Assembly: GCA_038522945.1 (NCBI GenBank) | Contig: JBCBJV010000005.1 | Location: 62,001-126,000 of the forward strand | Direction of reading: 5' to 3' | From: MED-G105 sp038522945 | GTDB taxonomy: Bacteria > Pseudomonadota > Alphaproteobacteria > Caulobacterales > Parvularculaceae | DNA length: 64,000 nucleotides | In this document: one piece after another, positions 17,967 to 26,411 of the stretch | How the letters are laid out: every line of letters starts with the position of its first letter | How positions within the stretch are numbered: the first letter of the stretch is position 1 | Notes under the pieces: generated by a model | What the model saw: only the letters and a program-made list of their open reading frames with translations | The model's database searches: none | Told to the model about the DNA's origin: nothing | Program-made: the position numbers and the translations under genes

Positions 17967-19121
17967 ATGGCTGATCTGGATCTAAAACTGGCCGACCGGG
18001 CAGCGTCGTCGAAAACCGACCTTGTCGGCCTCACGAGGGCTGAGCTTGAGGCGGTCCTCGCTGAACGGCTGGCTCTTGAGCCCAAGAAAGTCCGGATGCG
18101 TGCCAACCAGGTCTGGCAATGGCTTTATAACTATGGCGTCACCGGTTTTGACGGCATGACCAACATCGCCAAGGACATGCGCCAGACCATGGGCGAGGCC
18201 TTCCGGATTAGCCGCCCAGAGATCACCGAACGGCTGGTCTCCGTGGACGGGACGCGGAAATACCTTTTGCGTCTTGGGCCTGGTGTGGAAGTCGAATGCG
18301 TCTTTATCCCCGATGTGGGCCGGGCGGGCGCATTGTGTGTCTCCAGCCAGGTGGGTTGCACTCTTGCTTGCACCTTCTGCCACACGGGCACCCAGAAGCT
18401 GGTCCGCAACCTGACCGCGGGCGAGATCGTGGCTCAGGTCATGACCGTCAAGGACGACTTGGCGGAGTGGCCGTCGTCAAAGGACGACCGGCTGCTTTCA
18501 AATATCGTCTTCATGGGCATGGGTGAGCCGCTCTATAACCTGGAGAATGTCGCAAAAGCGATTGAGGTCATCTCCGATGGCGAAGGCATTGCCCTGTCGC
18601 GTCGGCGGATCACGGTTTCCACCTCGGGCGTGGTTCCGGAAATGGAGCGCCTCGGGAACGAGACCGCCGCCATGCTGGCGATCTCGCTTCACGCCACCAA
18701 TGATGACTTGCGCGATGAACTGGTGCCCATCAACAAGAAATACCCCATAGCGGCGCTTTTAGATGCCTGTCGTAATTACCCGGGCGTTGGCAATGCCCGG
18801 CGGATCACGTTCGAATATGTCATGCTGAAAGACGTGAATGACAGCGATGCGGAAGCCCGCGAGCTTGTCCGCTTGCTTAAGGGCATCCCGGCGAAGATCA
18901 ATCTGATCCCGTTCAACCCATGGCCTGGCGCACCTTACGAATGCTCCAGCTGGGAACGGATTGAGAGCTTTGCCGAAATCGTGAACCGCGCAGGCTATGC
19001 CTCCCCGATCCGCACGCCTCGTGGCCGGGATATATTCGCCGCCTGCGGACAATTGAAGTCAGAGAGTGTGAAGAAACGCGCGAGCGAAGCCCGGCGCGAG
19101 CGAATGGCTGAGGCAACATAA
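17967..19121 (+). CDS. rlmN: Dual-specificity 23S rRNA / tRNA adenosine C2-methyltransferase
   Basis: RlmN is a radical-SAM enzyme that methylates C2 of A2503 in 23S rRNA and A37 in some tRNAs. CTLACTFCHTGTQ holds the CxxxCxxC iron-sulfur motif, and VFMGMGEPLYNLENV the SAM-binding glycine motif. The cysteine at the end, in DIFAACGQL, is the one that forms the protein-RNA adduct; the other catalytic cysteine is before VSSQVG. Length is normal at 384 aa. I start at ATG 17967; TTG 17952 would add five residues. arfB follows by 12 bp. Confidence 0.95.
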   Translation: MADLDLKLADRAASSKTDLVGLTRAELEAVLAERLALEPKKVRMRANQVWQWLYNYGVTGFDGMTNIAKDMRQTMGEAFRISRPEITERLVSVDGTRKYLLRLGPGVEVECVFIPDVGRAGALCVSSQVGCTLACTFCHTGTQKLVRNLTAGEIVAQVMTVKDDLAEWPSSKDDRLLSNIVFMGMGEPLYNLENVAKAIEVISDGEGIALSRRRITVSTSGVVPEMERLGNETAAMLAISLHATNDDLRDELVPINKKYPIAALLDACRNYPGVGNARRITFEYVMLKDVNDSDAEARELVRLLKGIPAKINLIPFNPWPGAPYECSSWERIESFAEIVNRAGYASPIRTPRGRDIFAACGQLKSESVKKRASEARRERMAEAT

Positions 19122-19133
19122 GATCTTGGTGCC

Positions 19134-19562
19134 ATGCGCATTACGCCGACGCTCGATATTGACGAAGCGACCCTTACGGAGAAATTCATCCGCGCGCCCG
19201 GGCCCGGCGGACAGAACGTCAACAAGGTCGAAACCGGCGTGCAGTTGCGCTTTGATGCCGCGCGCGCTGTGGCCCTGACTGATGCTGTCCGTGCACGGCT
19301 TTTCAAACTGGCGGGGCGGCGCGTGACCAAAGAAGGCGTCATTGTCATTGAGGCAACGACACACCGCACCCGCGAGCGCAATCGCGAAGACGCTCGCAAA
19401 CGACTGAAACGCCTCATTGAGACCGCCATCAGGCCGCCAACCCGGCGCGTGAAAACCACCGTTCCTCACGGCACCAAACGCAAACGGCTGGAGGCAAAAA
19501 AGCGCCGGGGGGAGACAAAGCAATCTCGCGGCTGGGTGCGCCGGAGCGGCGTCGATGAATGA
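19134..19562 (+). CDS. arfB: ArfB-type peptidyl-tRNA hydrolase (ribosome rescue)
   Basis: ArfB (YaeJ) frees ribosomes stalled at the end of broken mRNAs. It has a GGQ domain like release factors and a basic tail that probes the empty mRNA channel. Here GPGGQNVNKVETGV contains the catalytic GGQ near residue 25, with ATTHRTRERNREDA downstream. The last ~40 residues are strongly basic (KTTVPHGTKRKRLEAKKRRG), matching the channel-binding tail. Length is 142 aa. It lies 12 bp behind rlmN, and both genes act on the ribosome. Confidence 0.93.
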   Translation: MRITPTLDIDEATLTEKFIRAPGPGGQNVNKVETGVQLRFDAARAVALTDAVRARLFKLAGRRVTKEGVIVIEATTHRTRERNREDARKRLKRLIETAIRPPTRRVKTTVPHGTKRKRLEAKKRRGETKQSRGWVRRSGVDE

Positions 19563-19644
19563 GCCCGCACCATTTGCGCCCTTGACCCTTGCCGCGCGCC
19601 CCGCTCAGTTGCGGGCATCGCAATTCGTGGAAGGGGAGTTCCCA

Positions 19645-20475
19645 ATGAAATCGTTGATCGCCGTTCTGTTCGTATTATTCAGCATCGTGCCGGTCGCCGC
19701 GCAGTCCTTCGACAAGGACGACATCAAAGGCTTCGCGCAGGCGGCGGATGCTCTGGAGAAAAGCAAAGTCTTCGAAGAAGGAGCAGGCGGCGACAACCCC
19801 TCTCTCATGGAACGGCTCAATCCATTTGATGGTATGGGCGCCATGTTCGGTATTGGGGGCCAGCAAGGGCCGACCGACGAGGAAATGGACATGATGTTCT
19901 CCGCCGCCGGAGAAGTCATGATGCATCGGTCAATGGCGGCGATCATCCAGGAACTGCCCGAAGGATATGAGGCCTACGAGGGAGAAATGGAGCGGATCGT
20001 CACTGAAGCCGGTTTTGAAAGCATTGATGACTGGGCGACGAAATCCGACGCCATTACGGCCGCAATGATGGCGAACTCACTGGCGCCTATCATTGATGAA
20101 CTGGCAGATGGGAGCCTATTGGAGGAAACCCGCAAAGAGGCTCAGAGCATCATAAGTGGGCCATCGTTTGATGACATCAAACGCAAGGCTCGAAATGCGT
20201 TGGTCGCGCGGGCATTTGCCGCTGCCGGCATCCCCGGCGGCCAGCAGTTCCTCGGCGAGGAATTCGCCGACTCAGAACTCGACTTGCTTCAGGAGTTGGA
20301 GAACATGATCATGAGAAAAGTCTTCAGTGGGGCGCTAAAAAACGCAATGGGCATGCTCGACTCACCCATGTTCCAACGGATAACCAAGGTCGCTCTTGTC
20401 ACGCCCGAAGAAGACATTGAGTTCTTGCGGAAAAACAAAAAGCTTCTGCCGCGCGACATGCGTTGGGACGACTAG
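19645..20475 (+). CDS. Secreted helical protein (member A of a pair)
   Basis: The protein starts with a clear signal peptide (MKSLIAVLFVLFSIVPVAAQ) after the strong ribosome site GAAGGGGAG. The mature protein (about 256 aa) is acidic and mostly helical, with a methionine/glycine-rich loop (GMGAMFGIGG). I do not recognise the family. One stretch, EAGFESIDDWATKSDAITAA, parallels KSAKFSNAVEWASVGDRVML in the gene at 21346-21936, suggesting the two are distant relatives. Its stop overlaps the possible start of the oxygenase gene by 13 bp, so the two are probably co-translated. It is probably periplasmic. Confidence 0.72.
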   Translation: MKSLIAVLFVLFSIVPVAAQSFDKDDIKGFAQAADALEKSKVFEEGAGGDNPSLMERLNPFDGMGAMFGIGGQQGPTDEEMDMMFSAAGEVMMHRSMAAIIQELPEGYEAYEGEMERIVTEAGFESIDDWATKSDAITAAMMANSLAPIIDELADGSLLEETRKEAQSIISGPSFDDIKRKARNALVARAFAAAGIPGGQQFLGEEFADSELDLLQELENMIMRKVFSGALKNAMGMLDSPMFQRITKVALVTPEEDIEFLRKNKKLLPRDMRWDD

Positions 20476-21269
20476 GGCAAAGCTACGCTTCTTCCGCCGG
20501 CGCAACATCCGTCGGAACGCTGCCCGGCGGCAATACAGAAAAATCAAGGAAAGCAATCCTGTTTGAACTGAACCCCAATCTGAACGTTGATGAGCTGCGT
20601 GATCAGTTTTCAGGTCATCGCAGGGGTCAAATTCCCGGATTTGCCCGGGAAGCAGACGCGGCAGCCTTCCGTCAAGAAATCGATGATCTGCCTGAATGGA
20701 ACCTCGTCTTCCATGCGAACGGGCGCCATTTTGATCTCAGCCTTTCCGGCTGGAACGATCTGCCTGCGGAAAAAAGAACGACAACAGAGCAGATCATTCA
20801 CGGCCAGGCTCAGAACGGGTTCTCATACTTTTTTGAGAACTATCCGCTCCATGATCAAATCGAGAGCGGGAAGCAAGTGCCGACGCGGTTGGCTGATGCG
20901 TATGCGCTCCTGAACGACAATGGGACCTTGTCGCTATTGCGCGAAGTCACCGGCGAACAAGACATCGCCTTTGCGGATGCGCAGGTTACCCGGTTCGGGC
21001 CAGGACATTTCCTGACCAACCACAATGATCACCAGGACGGCAAAAAACGGCGCCTTGCTTATGTTTGGAATTTGACGCCGAACTGGCGGGCGGACTGGGG
21101 CGGATATCTGCAGTTCTTCGACCAAAACGGGAATGTCACTGGCGGATTTCTACCGACGTTTAATTGTCTCAATGTTTTCAAGGTCCCCGCCGACCACGCA
21201 GTCTCGTACGTGACGCCTTTTGCCGGCGCCAAGCGCGTCAGCATGACCGGATGGCTGCGCGCTCGATGA
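20463..21269 (+). CDS. 2-oxoglutarate/Fe(II)-dependent oxygenase
   Basis: The C-terminal half is a double-stranded beta-helix oxygenase domain of the prolyl-4-hydroxylase type. Iron ligands can be assigned to the NHNDHQDG segment (His and Asp) and the distal His in PADHAVSYV, with a C-terminal basic pair (AKRVSM) to bind 2-oxoglutarate. WGGYLQFFDQNGNV and LPTFNCLNVFKVP are typical strands of the Ofd1/Tpa1-like group. The start is uncertain: TTG at 20463 is the only standard codon in the frame, but a CTG at 20559 follows AAGGAAAG at ideal spacing and begins at LFELNPNLN, where the domain starts. The substrate is unknown; neighbours are secreted proteins. Confidence 0.78.
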   Translation: MGRLGQSYASSAGATSVGTLPGGNTEKSRKAILFELNPNLNVDELRDQFSGHRRGQIPGFAREADAAAFRQEIDDLPEWNLVFHANGRHFDLSLSGWNDLPAEKRTTTEQIIHGQAQNGFSYFFENYPLHDQIESGKQVPTRLADAYALLNDNGTLSLLREVTGEQDIAFADAQVTRFGPGHFLTNHNDHQDGKKRRLAYVWNLTPNWRADWGGYLQFFDQNGNVTGGFLPTFNCLNVFKVPADHAVSYVTPFAGAKRVSMTGWLRAR

Positions 21270-21345
21270 GCATTACCACTGCGTCATTTCGTGTCAGCCA
21301 AAAATGGTGGCATAGTCCGCCGATCAAAAAATGGGAGACACCTTC

Positions 21346-21936
21346 ATGTTGAAGAAACTGATCTTGATTATTGCGTTGATCTGGGCCGGGCCGGCGCTGG
21401 CAGGGGACAAAGCGCTGACCACCGCGGATGCAAAGAAATTTACTGCGAGCCTGTCTGCGGCGACTGAACTTGGCGAGGGTTTCAAAGAAAAAGGCGTTGA
21501 CCTTTTCAACTCAACAGAACCGAAGCTCGCCGCCGACGGCACCTTCAAGCCCTACAGCACCTTGTTGTTGGAGATGAAAGACGCCCACCCAGTGGAATAC
21601 AAGCAGGTCAACGCCATGGCGAAGTCTGCAAAATTTTCAAACGCCGTTGAATGGGCGTCGGTCGGCGATCGCGTCATGCTCGCTTACATCGCCGATAAAA
21701 TGCCACCGAACGCAGGTGCCATGATGTCGGCCATGACGCCTGAAATGATGGCCATGATGCCACCGGAAACGCGCGCAAAACTGGAAACCAGCAAAGCGGT
21801 CATGTCAGCCGTCGATAATGTACCGCAGGCGGACAAAGACGCACTTGCCCCGGTGATGGCAGACCTTGATGCAGCCTTGATGGCAGCCGGCCAGTCAGCA
21901 GGTGCCTTTGATCCAATGAGCAGCATGCAGCAATAG
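21346..21936 (+). CDS. Secreted helical protein (member B of a pair)
   Basis: The signal peptide MLKKLILIIALIWAGPALAG is clear; GGGAGA at suitable spacing decides the ATG at 21346 over one five codons upstream. The mature protein (about 176 aa) is helical with a methionine-rich middle (AMMSAMTPEMMAMMPPE). Segments DAKKFTASLSAATELGEGF and KFSNAVEWASVGDRVMLAY resemble parts of the protein at 19645-20475. No enzyme motif is visible. It closes a three-gene plus-strand group with the oxygenase between the two secreted proteins. Function is unknown. Confidence 0.75.
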   Translation: MLKKLILIIALIWAGPALAGDKALTTADAKKFTASLSAATELGEGFKEKGVDLFNSTEPKLAADGTFKPYSTLLLEMKDAHPVEYKQVNAMAKSAKFSNAVEWASVGDRVMLAYIADKMPPNAGAMMSAMTPEMMAMMPPETRAKLETSKAVMSAVDNVPQADKDALAPVMADLDAALMAAGQSAGAFDPMSSMQQ

Positions 21937-22065
21937 GTAAGTAAATCCTGCGGCTGACTTCAGAGCCGAACGTCAAGTCAGTAACCGAGGGAAAAAGATG
22001 GGGGCGTCGTAGGAATTACGCTACGATGCCCCTTTGTTTTTGAACACATCGCGAACGAGGTCCCC

Positions 22066-23298
22066 ATGAGCAACGCAGACAAAGACAGCATCAACAAAGT
22101 GGTCCTTGCCTATTCGGGCGGACTCGATACGTCGGTGATCTTGAAATGGCTGCAGGTTGAGTATGACTGTGAGGTTGTCACGTTCACAGCGGACCTTGGC
22201 CAGGGCGAAGAACTTGAACCGGCTCGGCGCAAGGCAGAAATGGCCGGCGTCAAAGAAATCTATATTGAGGATCTGCGCGAAGAGTTTGTCCGGGATTTCG
22301 TCTTCCCGATGATGCGTGCGAACGCGCTTTATGAGGGCGAGTATCAGTTGGGAACGGCGATTGCACGTCCACTGATTTCGAAGCGGCTTGTTGAGATTGC
22401 CAGCGAAACGGGGGCAGATGCGGTCTCCCACGGCGCGACCGGCAAGGGCAATGACCAGGTTCGCTTTGAATTATCCGCCTACGCGTTAAACCCCGACATC
22501 AAGGTCATCGCGCCGTGGCGCGAGTGGGACCTCACCAGTCGGACCAAGCTCATTTCCTGGGCCGAAGCCCACCAGATCGAAATTCCGAAAGACAAGCGCG
22601 GCGAGGCGCCGTTCTCCGTCGATGCCAATCTTCTGCACACTTCGTCAGAAGGTAAAGTTCTGGAAGATCCCGGCGAGGCCGCACCGGCATATGTCTTTCA
22701 GCGCACGGTAGACCCGGTGGAGGCTCCTGACACGCCGGAAGAAATTTCCATCGAGTTTGAGCGTGGCGATGCCGTTGCCATCAACGGCGAAAAATTATCG
22801 CCAGGAGCCCTCCTTACACGCCTCAACGAATATGGTGGTCGACATGGCATCGGCCGGCTCGACTTCGTGGAAAACCGCTTTGTCGGCATGAAATCTCGCG
22901 GGATTTATGAGACCCCCGGCGGGGCGATCTTGCTGGTCGCCCACCGCGGCATTGAGCAAATCACGTTGGACCGCGGGGCTGGCCACCTGAAAGACGAATT
23001 AATGCCGCGATACTCAGAGCTGATTTATAATGGTTTCTGGTTCTCGCCGGAGCGGGAAATGCTCCAAGCCTTGATAGATAAGAGCCAGGACCATGTGAGC
23101 GGTGAAGTCCGGCTACAGCTCTATAAGGGAGCGGCGAGAGTTATTGGCCGGGAGTCCCCTAACTCTTTGTATTCACTTGATTATGTCACCTTTGAAGATG
23201 ACGCCGTTTACGATCAGGCTGATGCGGAGGGCTTTATCAAGCTTAATGCGCTTAGGTTGAAACTGCTGGCTCGGCGTCAATCAAGGCGCGAGAATTAA
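22066..23298 (+). CDS. argG: Argininosuccinate synthase
   Basis: ArgG joins citrulline and aspartate using ATP, the penultimate step of arginine synthesis. VVLAYSGGLDTSVILKWL is the PP-loop that binds ATP, SHGATGKGNDQVRFEL binds citrulline and aspartate, and SRGIYETPGGAIL is a conserved C-domain segment. Length is typical (410 aa). GAGGTC lies before the ATG. It appears to be a single-gene unit; no other arginine gene is in the window. Confidence 0.97.
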   Translation: MSNADKDSINKVVLAYSGGLDTSVILKWLQVEYDCEVVTFTADLGQGEELEPARRKAEMAGVKEIYIEDLREEFVRDFVFPMMRANALYEGEYQLGTAIARPLISKRLVEIASETGADAVSHGATGKGNDQVRFELSAYALNPDIKVIAPWREWDLTSRTKLISWAEAHQIEIPKDKRGEAPFSVDANLLHTSSEGKVLEDPGEAAPAYVFQRTVDPVEAPDTPEEISIEFERGDAVAINGEKLSPGALLTRLNEYGGRHGIGRLDFVENRFVGMKSRGIYETPGGAILLVAHRGIEQITLDRGAGHLKDELMPRYSELIYNGFWFSPEREMLQALIDKSQDHVSGEVRLQLYKGAARVIGRESPNSLYSLDYVTFEDDAVYDQADAEGFIKLNALRLKLLARRQSRREN

Positions 23299-23421
23299 TA
23301 TTAACCGGGTGGGGTGGCCATTCGGCCATACCTGCGCCGCATTTTCGCTCGATCGTCTTTTCCGTCGCCGTTTAACACGGTATACAAAAGGTTAACCGAT
23401 GCAGTTGGGGATTTGGGTAAC

Positions 23422-23820
23422 ATGAAAATCGAAGCGATGTTTGGGGGATTGCTGGCGCTGGCTGTGGTTGCTGTCGCGGTGATTGCCATGTTCTCACTCG
23501 AACCGAGCGGCGGGAGCTACGGCGGCTCAGATCGCGATTTCGCAGGATCAAAGTTCGACAAAATCGAAGCTGACCTCGACAAGGTGCTTCTTGCCGAGCA
23601 AGCCTCTTTCCCAGACAAAACCTGCCAGTGCTTTGAGGCCGCGCGCAACATTGCCTACGAAGGCGTTCCGGCGAATTCATCACGATATCGCACGGGCTAC
23701 ACGCAGTGCTCAGCGCTGGTCGCTGACGGTGGCGACGCTTGGACCGCTGGGTGGAACGCCGCTGTGGGTGGAAAAGCCGCCCGTGCTACATGTCGGCAGT
23801 ATCTGCGCTCACGCAACTAA
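23422..23820 (+). CDS. Small cysteine-containing anchored/exported protein
   Basis: The product has 132 residues. It starts MKIEAMFGGLLALAVVAVAV, a signal anchor or uncleaved signal sequence, followed by a glycine/serine linker and a small domain with four cysteines (TCQCFEA, YTQCSA, ATCRQYL), which could form two disulfides outside the cytosol. I do not recognise the family. The in-frame extension upstream to 23314 is basic and unlikely to be translated. It lies between argG and gpsA and is convergent with gpsA. Function cannot be inferred. Confidence 0.65.
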   Translation: MKIEAMFGGLLALAVVAVAVIAMFSLEPSGGSYGGSDRDFAGSKFDKIEADLDKVLLAEQASFPDKTCQCFEAARNIAYEGVPANSSRYRTGYTQCSALVADGGDAWTAGWNAAVGGKAARATCRQYLRSRN

Positions 23821-23882
23821 TCGATTGGCCTTGGCTAAGGCGCTGACCGTCCAATTAATGAAATAGTTCGCCTCAAGACTAA

Positions 23883-24890
23883 TTAGGCTTCTCCCGCGCG
23901 AAACGGCCGGGCGAGAAGGCCTGCGACAAGGTCGGAAAACTGTGCCCGGCCACTGACAAGGGCTGCCACGGCTTCGCATACAGGCACTTCCACACTCTTG
24001 GACTTTGCCAACGTCACCACCGCTTCTGCAGTCGCAATTCCCTCACTAACAGTGGTCCGCTCGCCCATGATTTCCACCATCGTCCGGCCACGGCCTAACG
24101 CCTGACCAAGGGACATGTTTCGCGACCTTTCGGACGTCGCAGTGAGGATCAGATCTCCAAGACCGGAAAGCCCAGCCATTGTTTGCGGGTTAGCGCCCAT
24201 GGCCGCCCCGATCCGTCGAAACTCAGCATAGCCACGGGAGATAATCGCCGCTCGCGCACTTTCGCCTAGCCCGGCACCGTCCACAGCGCCTGCGGCGATG
24301 GCGATGACATTTTTCACGGCACCGCCAAGCTCAACACCCACAAGGTCATTTACGAGGTAAGGTCGGAACGTCTGACTGCCGATCGTCGCAACCCAACGAT
24401 GACCGAGATCGTTTTCTTGGCAAGCCAGCGCGACCGCCGTCGGCTTTCCCTCCGCCACATCCTTTGCAAAGCTCGGCCCCGACAAAACCGCCGGTATGGC
24501 CGATGGCCAGACGTCGTCCAGCACATCGGTGAGCAGCAGACCGGTGGTTAGCTCGATCCCTTTTGAACACAAAAGGACCGGCCAGGGACCGGACTTTAAA
24601 CCTGCCAGCTTCTCAAACATCCCGCGGGCGAATTGGGCCGGTGCCACAAAAATGAGCGCCTCGCAGGCGGCGACATCTTCAAACTTTGAAGTTGCGGTGA
24701 CATTTTCTGTCAGTGAAACGCCGGGCAAAAAAACGTCGTTCTCCGCTCGACCGTTTATTGCTTCAACGACCTCCGGCTCGCGCGCCCAGATAAGCGCTTT
24801 GTTTCCATTGCGTGCCGACTGCTGGGCCAACGCTGTGCCCCAGGCGCCGCCACCAATAACGCCCAATCGGCAAAATCGCTCGCTAGTCAT
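23883..24890 (-). CDS. gpsA: Glycerol-3-phosphate dehydrogenase [NAD(P)+]
   Basis: GpsA reduces dihydroxyacetone phosphate to sn-glycerol-3-phosphate, the backbone of phospholipids. LGVIGGGAWGTALAQQSARNG is the N-terminal Rossmann motif (shown here for its GxGxxG-like loop), SGPSFAKDVAEGKPTAV and LGGAVKNVIAIAAGAVDG are conserved around the active site, with the catalytic lysine in GGAVKN. GLSGLGDLILTATSERSRN closes the substrate pocket. Length is normal (335 aa). It follows tsaD on the same strand, as in many alphaproteobacteria, but with an unusually wide 299-bp gap. Confidence 0.96.
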   Translation of the reverse strand: MTSERFCRLGVIGGGAWGTALAQQSARNGNKALIWAREPEVVEAINGRAENDVFLPGVSLTENVTATSKFEDVAACEALIFVAPAQFARGMFEKLAGLKSGPWPVLLCSKGIELTTGLLLTDVLDDVWPSAIPAVLSGPSFAKDVAEGKPTAVALACQENDLGHRWVATIGSQTFRPYLVNDLVGVELGGAVKNVIAIAAGAVDGAGLGESARAAIISRGYAEFRRIGAAMGANPQTMAGLSGLGDLILTATSERSRNMSLGQALGRGRTMVEIMGERTTVSEGIATAEAVVTLAKSKSVEVPVCEAVAALVSGRAQFSDLVAGLLARPFRAGEA

Positions 24891-25140
24891 CGGAAACCTT
24901 TCAACTGAAATCTGTCGCGCCGAAAGAGCTGGCTCTGACGCTGATCGGGAAAATTGAAATTTCTTCCCATTTCCTGCGACGGGAACAACCGGCTTGTACG
25001 TTTAACACTATGTCAGGTCCTCAGGGAGTGTCGTCCCTACTTCTTGAAGACCAGCAGCCATTCGCATCGGTTCGTCGAACTCTGTCACCCCTTGAGTCCA
25101 CGAACTCTCTCCCTCCCCAGCCCCGCGAATGGCACTATTG

Positions 25141-25168
25141 GCGCAGCGATCACTCCTGGTCGCTGCGC
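25141..25168. terminator. Stem-loop in the tsaD-gpsA gap
   Basis: GCGCAGCGA (25141-25149) and TCGCTGCGC (25160-25168) form a perfect 9-bp stem with a 10-base loop, 22 bp after the tsaD stop. No run of T follows on the minus strand; CCTTTT follows on the plus strand. It may end or slow tsaD transcription or shield its 3' end. The rest of the 24891-25189 gap shows only weak shadow reading frames and no gene that I can support. Confidence 0.45.
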
Positions 25169-25189
25169 CTTTTACCGTTATCCCGGGTC

Positions 25190-26302
25190 TCAAGCCTTTG
25201 GCCCTTTTTTGCCACCACCCTGAGCTTTACCCTCAGGCGGCGGTGCCAGTGGCCAACGCGCCCGCGGCGCAAACGCAAGCGCATCCGCAAGTGCCAGGAT
25301 CTGACCTGCCGCCGCATGCTCAGCACCTGCCCAGGCGACCATCGCGCCGTTATCTGTACACAGAGACAAGGGGGGTGCGAAAACCGACCAGCACAGCTCC
25401 TCCGCGAGCGCTTTAAGACCTTTTCCAATGGATTTGTTCGCCGCGACGCCGCCTGCCACGACAAGCTGCCGATTTTGATGCCCCTCTTCGAACATGGCCA
25501 TGGCCGCCCTTGTTTTCGTCACCAAGTGCGCGACCACCACCTTCTGAAAGCCAGCCGCGATATCAGCAATGTCCGTACGCGATGGGCTTCCAAGCTTTTC
25601 GACTTCCACTCGGACTGCAGTCTTCAGCCCGGAGAAAGAGAAATCAGCGCCTTCCCTCAATCTGAGCGGCTTGGGGAAACTGAACCGTTCCGGGTCGCCT
25701 TCTTGGGCAAGAGCCTCGATTTTCGGACCGCCCGGTTGACCGAGCCCCAGCAGTTTTGCGGTTTTATCAAACGCTTCGCCAGCCGCATCGTCAATGGTTG
25801 TCCCTAGTCTCCGATAGACCCCCAACCTTTCCACTTCGATCAGCTGTGAGTGACCGCCGGAAACCAACAGCAGCAGAAAAGGAAAAGAAACTGGCTCGGT
25901 CATTCGTGCACTGAGGGCATGGGCCTCCAGGTGATTGACGACGACAAGGGGCCGACCCAATGAGAGCGCCAAACCCTTTGCCGCAGACAGCCCAACGATC
26001 ACCCCGCCAATGAGACCAGGTCCACCAGTTGCTGCAATAAGGTCAATGTCTGACAGCGAGAAACCACTTCCTTGAACCGCTCTCTCAATCATCAGATCGA
26101 TGCGCTCTACGTGGGAGCGTGCTGCGATCTCCGGCACAACTCCGCCATAGGCCGCGTGGCGATCAAACTGCATCCGAATTTCGTTGGCCTTGATCTCGCA
26201 TCGTCCATCTGGATGGCGTATGATGATACCGACAGCCGTATCATCACAGCTGGACTCAATCCCTAGGACGGTCAACGGTTTAGATTTACCATTACTGGTC
26301 AT
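25190..26302 (-). CDS. tsaD: tRNA N6-threonylcarbamoyladenosine transferase subunit
   Basis: TsaD transfers threonylcarbamoyl to A37 of ANN-decoding tRNAs, working with TsaB (also encoded here, 40307-41014), TsaE and TsaC. VLGIESSCDDTAVG starts the ASKHA fold, NHLEAHALSAR holds the two metal-binding histidines, LLVSGGHSQLIEV binds phosphate, and VAGGVAANKSI and CTDNGAMVAWAG complete the ATP site. The C-terminus is a short Pro/Gly/Lys-rich tail. I start at the third of three close ATGs (26300-26302), which has GGAA upstream; the first is at 26314. It is divergent from hemD. Confidence 0.95.
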   Translation of the reverse strand: MTSNGKSKPLTVLGIESSCDDTAVGIIIRHPDGRCEIKANEIRMQFDRHAAYGGVVPEIAARSHVERIDLMIERAVQGSGFSLSDIDLIAATGGPGLIGGVIVGLSAAKGLALSLGRPLVVVNHLEAHALSARMTEPVSFPFLLLLVSGGHSQLIEVERLGVYRRLGTTIDDAAGEAFDKTAKLLGLGQPGGPKIEALAQEGDPERFSFPKPLRLREGADFSFSGLKTAVRVEVEKLGSPSRTDIADIAAGFQKVVVAHLVTKTRAAMAMFEEGHQNRQLVVAGGVAANKSIGKGLKALAEELCWSVFAPPLSLCTDNGAMVAWAGAEHAAAGQILALADALAFAPRARWPLAPPPEGKAQGGGKKGPKA

Positions 26303-26411
26303 TTGCATTTCCATGGGGCGTCATGAACGGGCCGACGCGCCACGTCAATCTTAGCCAGTGATAGGCGCACATGACTTCGACTATGACGCTCCGCGTGAAA
26401 GTATTGCCCCT

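Noticed and set aside
17945..17974. Nine-codon mini-ORF overlapping the rlmN start, possible leader peptide
   Set aside because: Too short to judge, no attenuator structure visible, and chance occurrence is likely.
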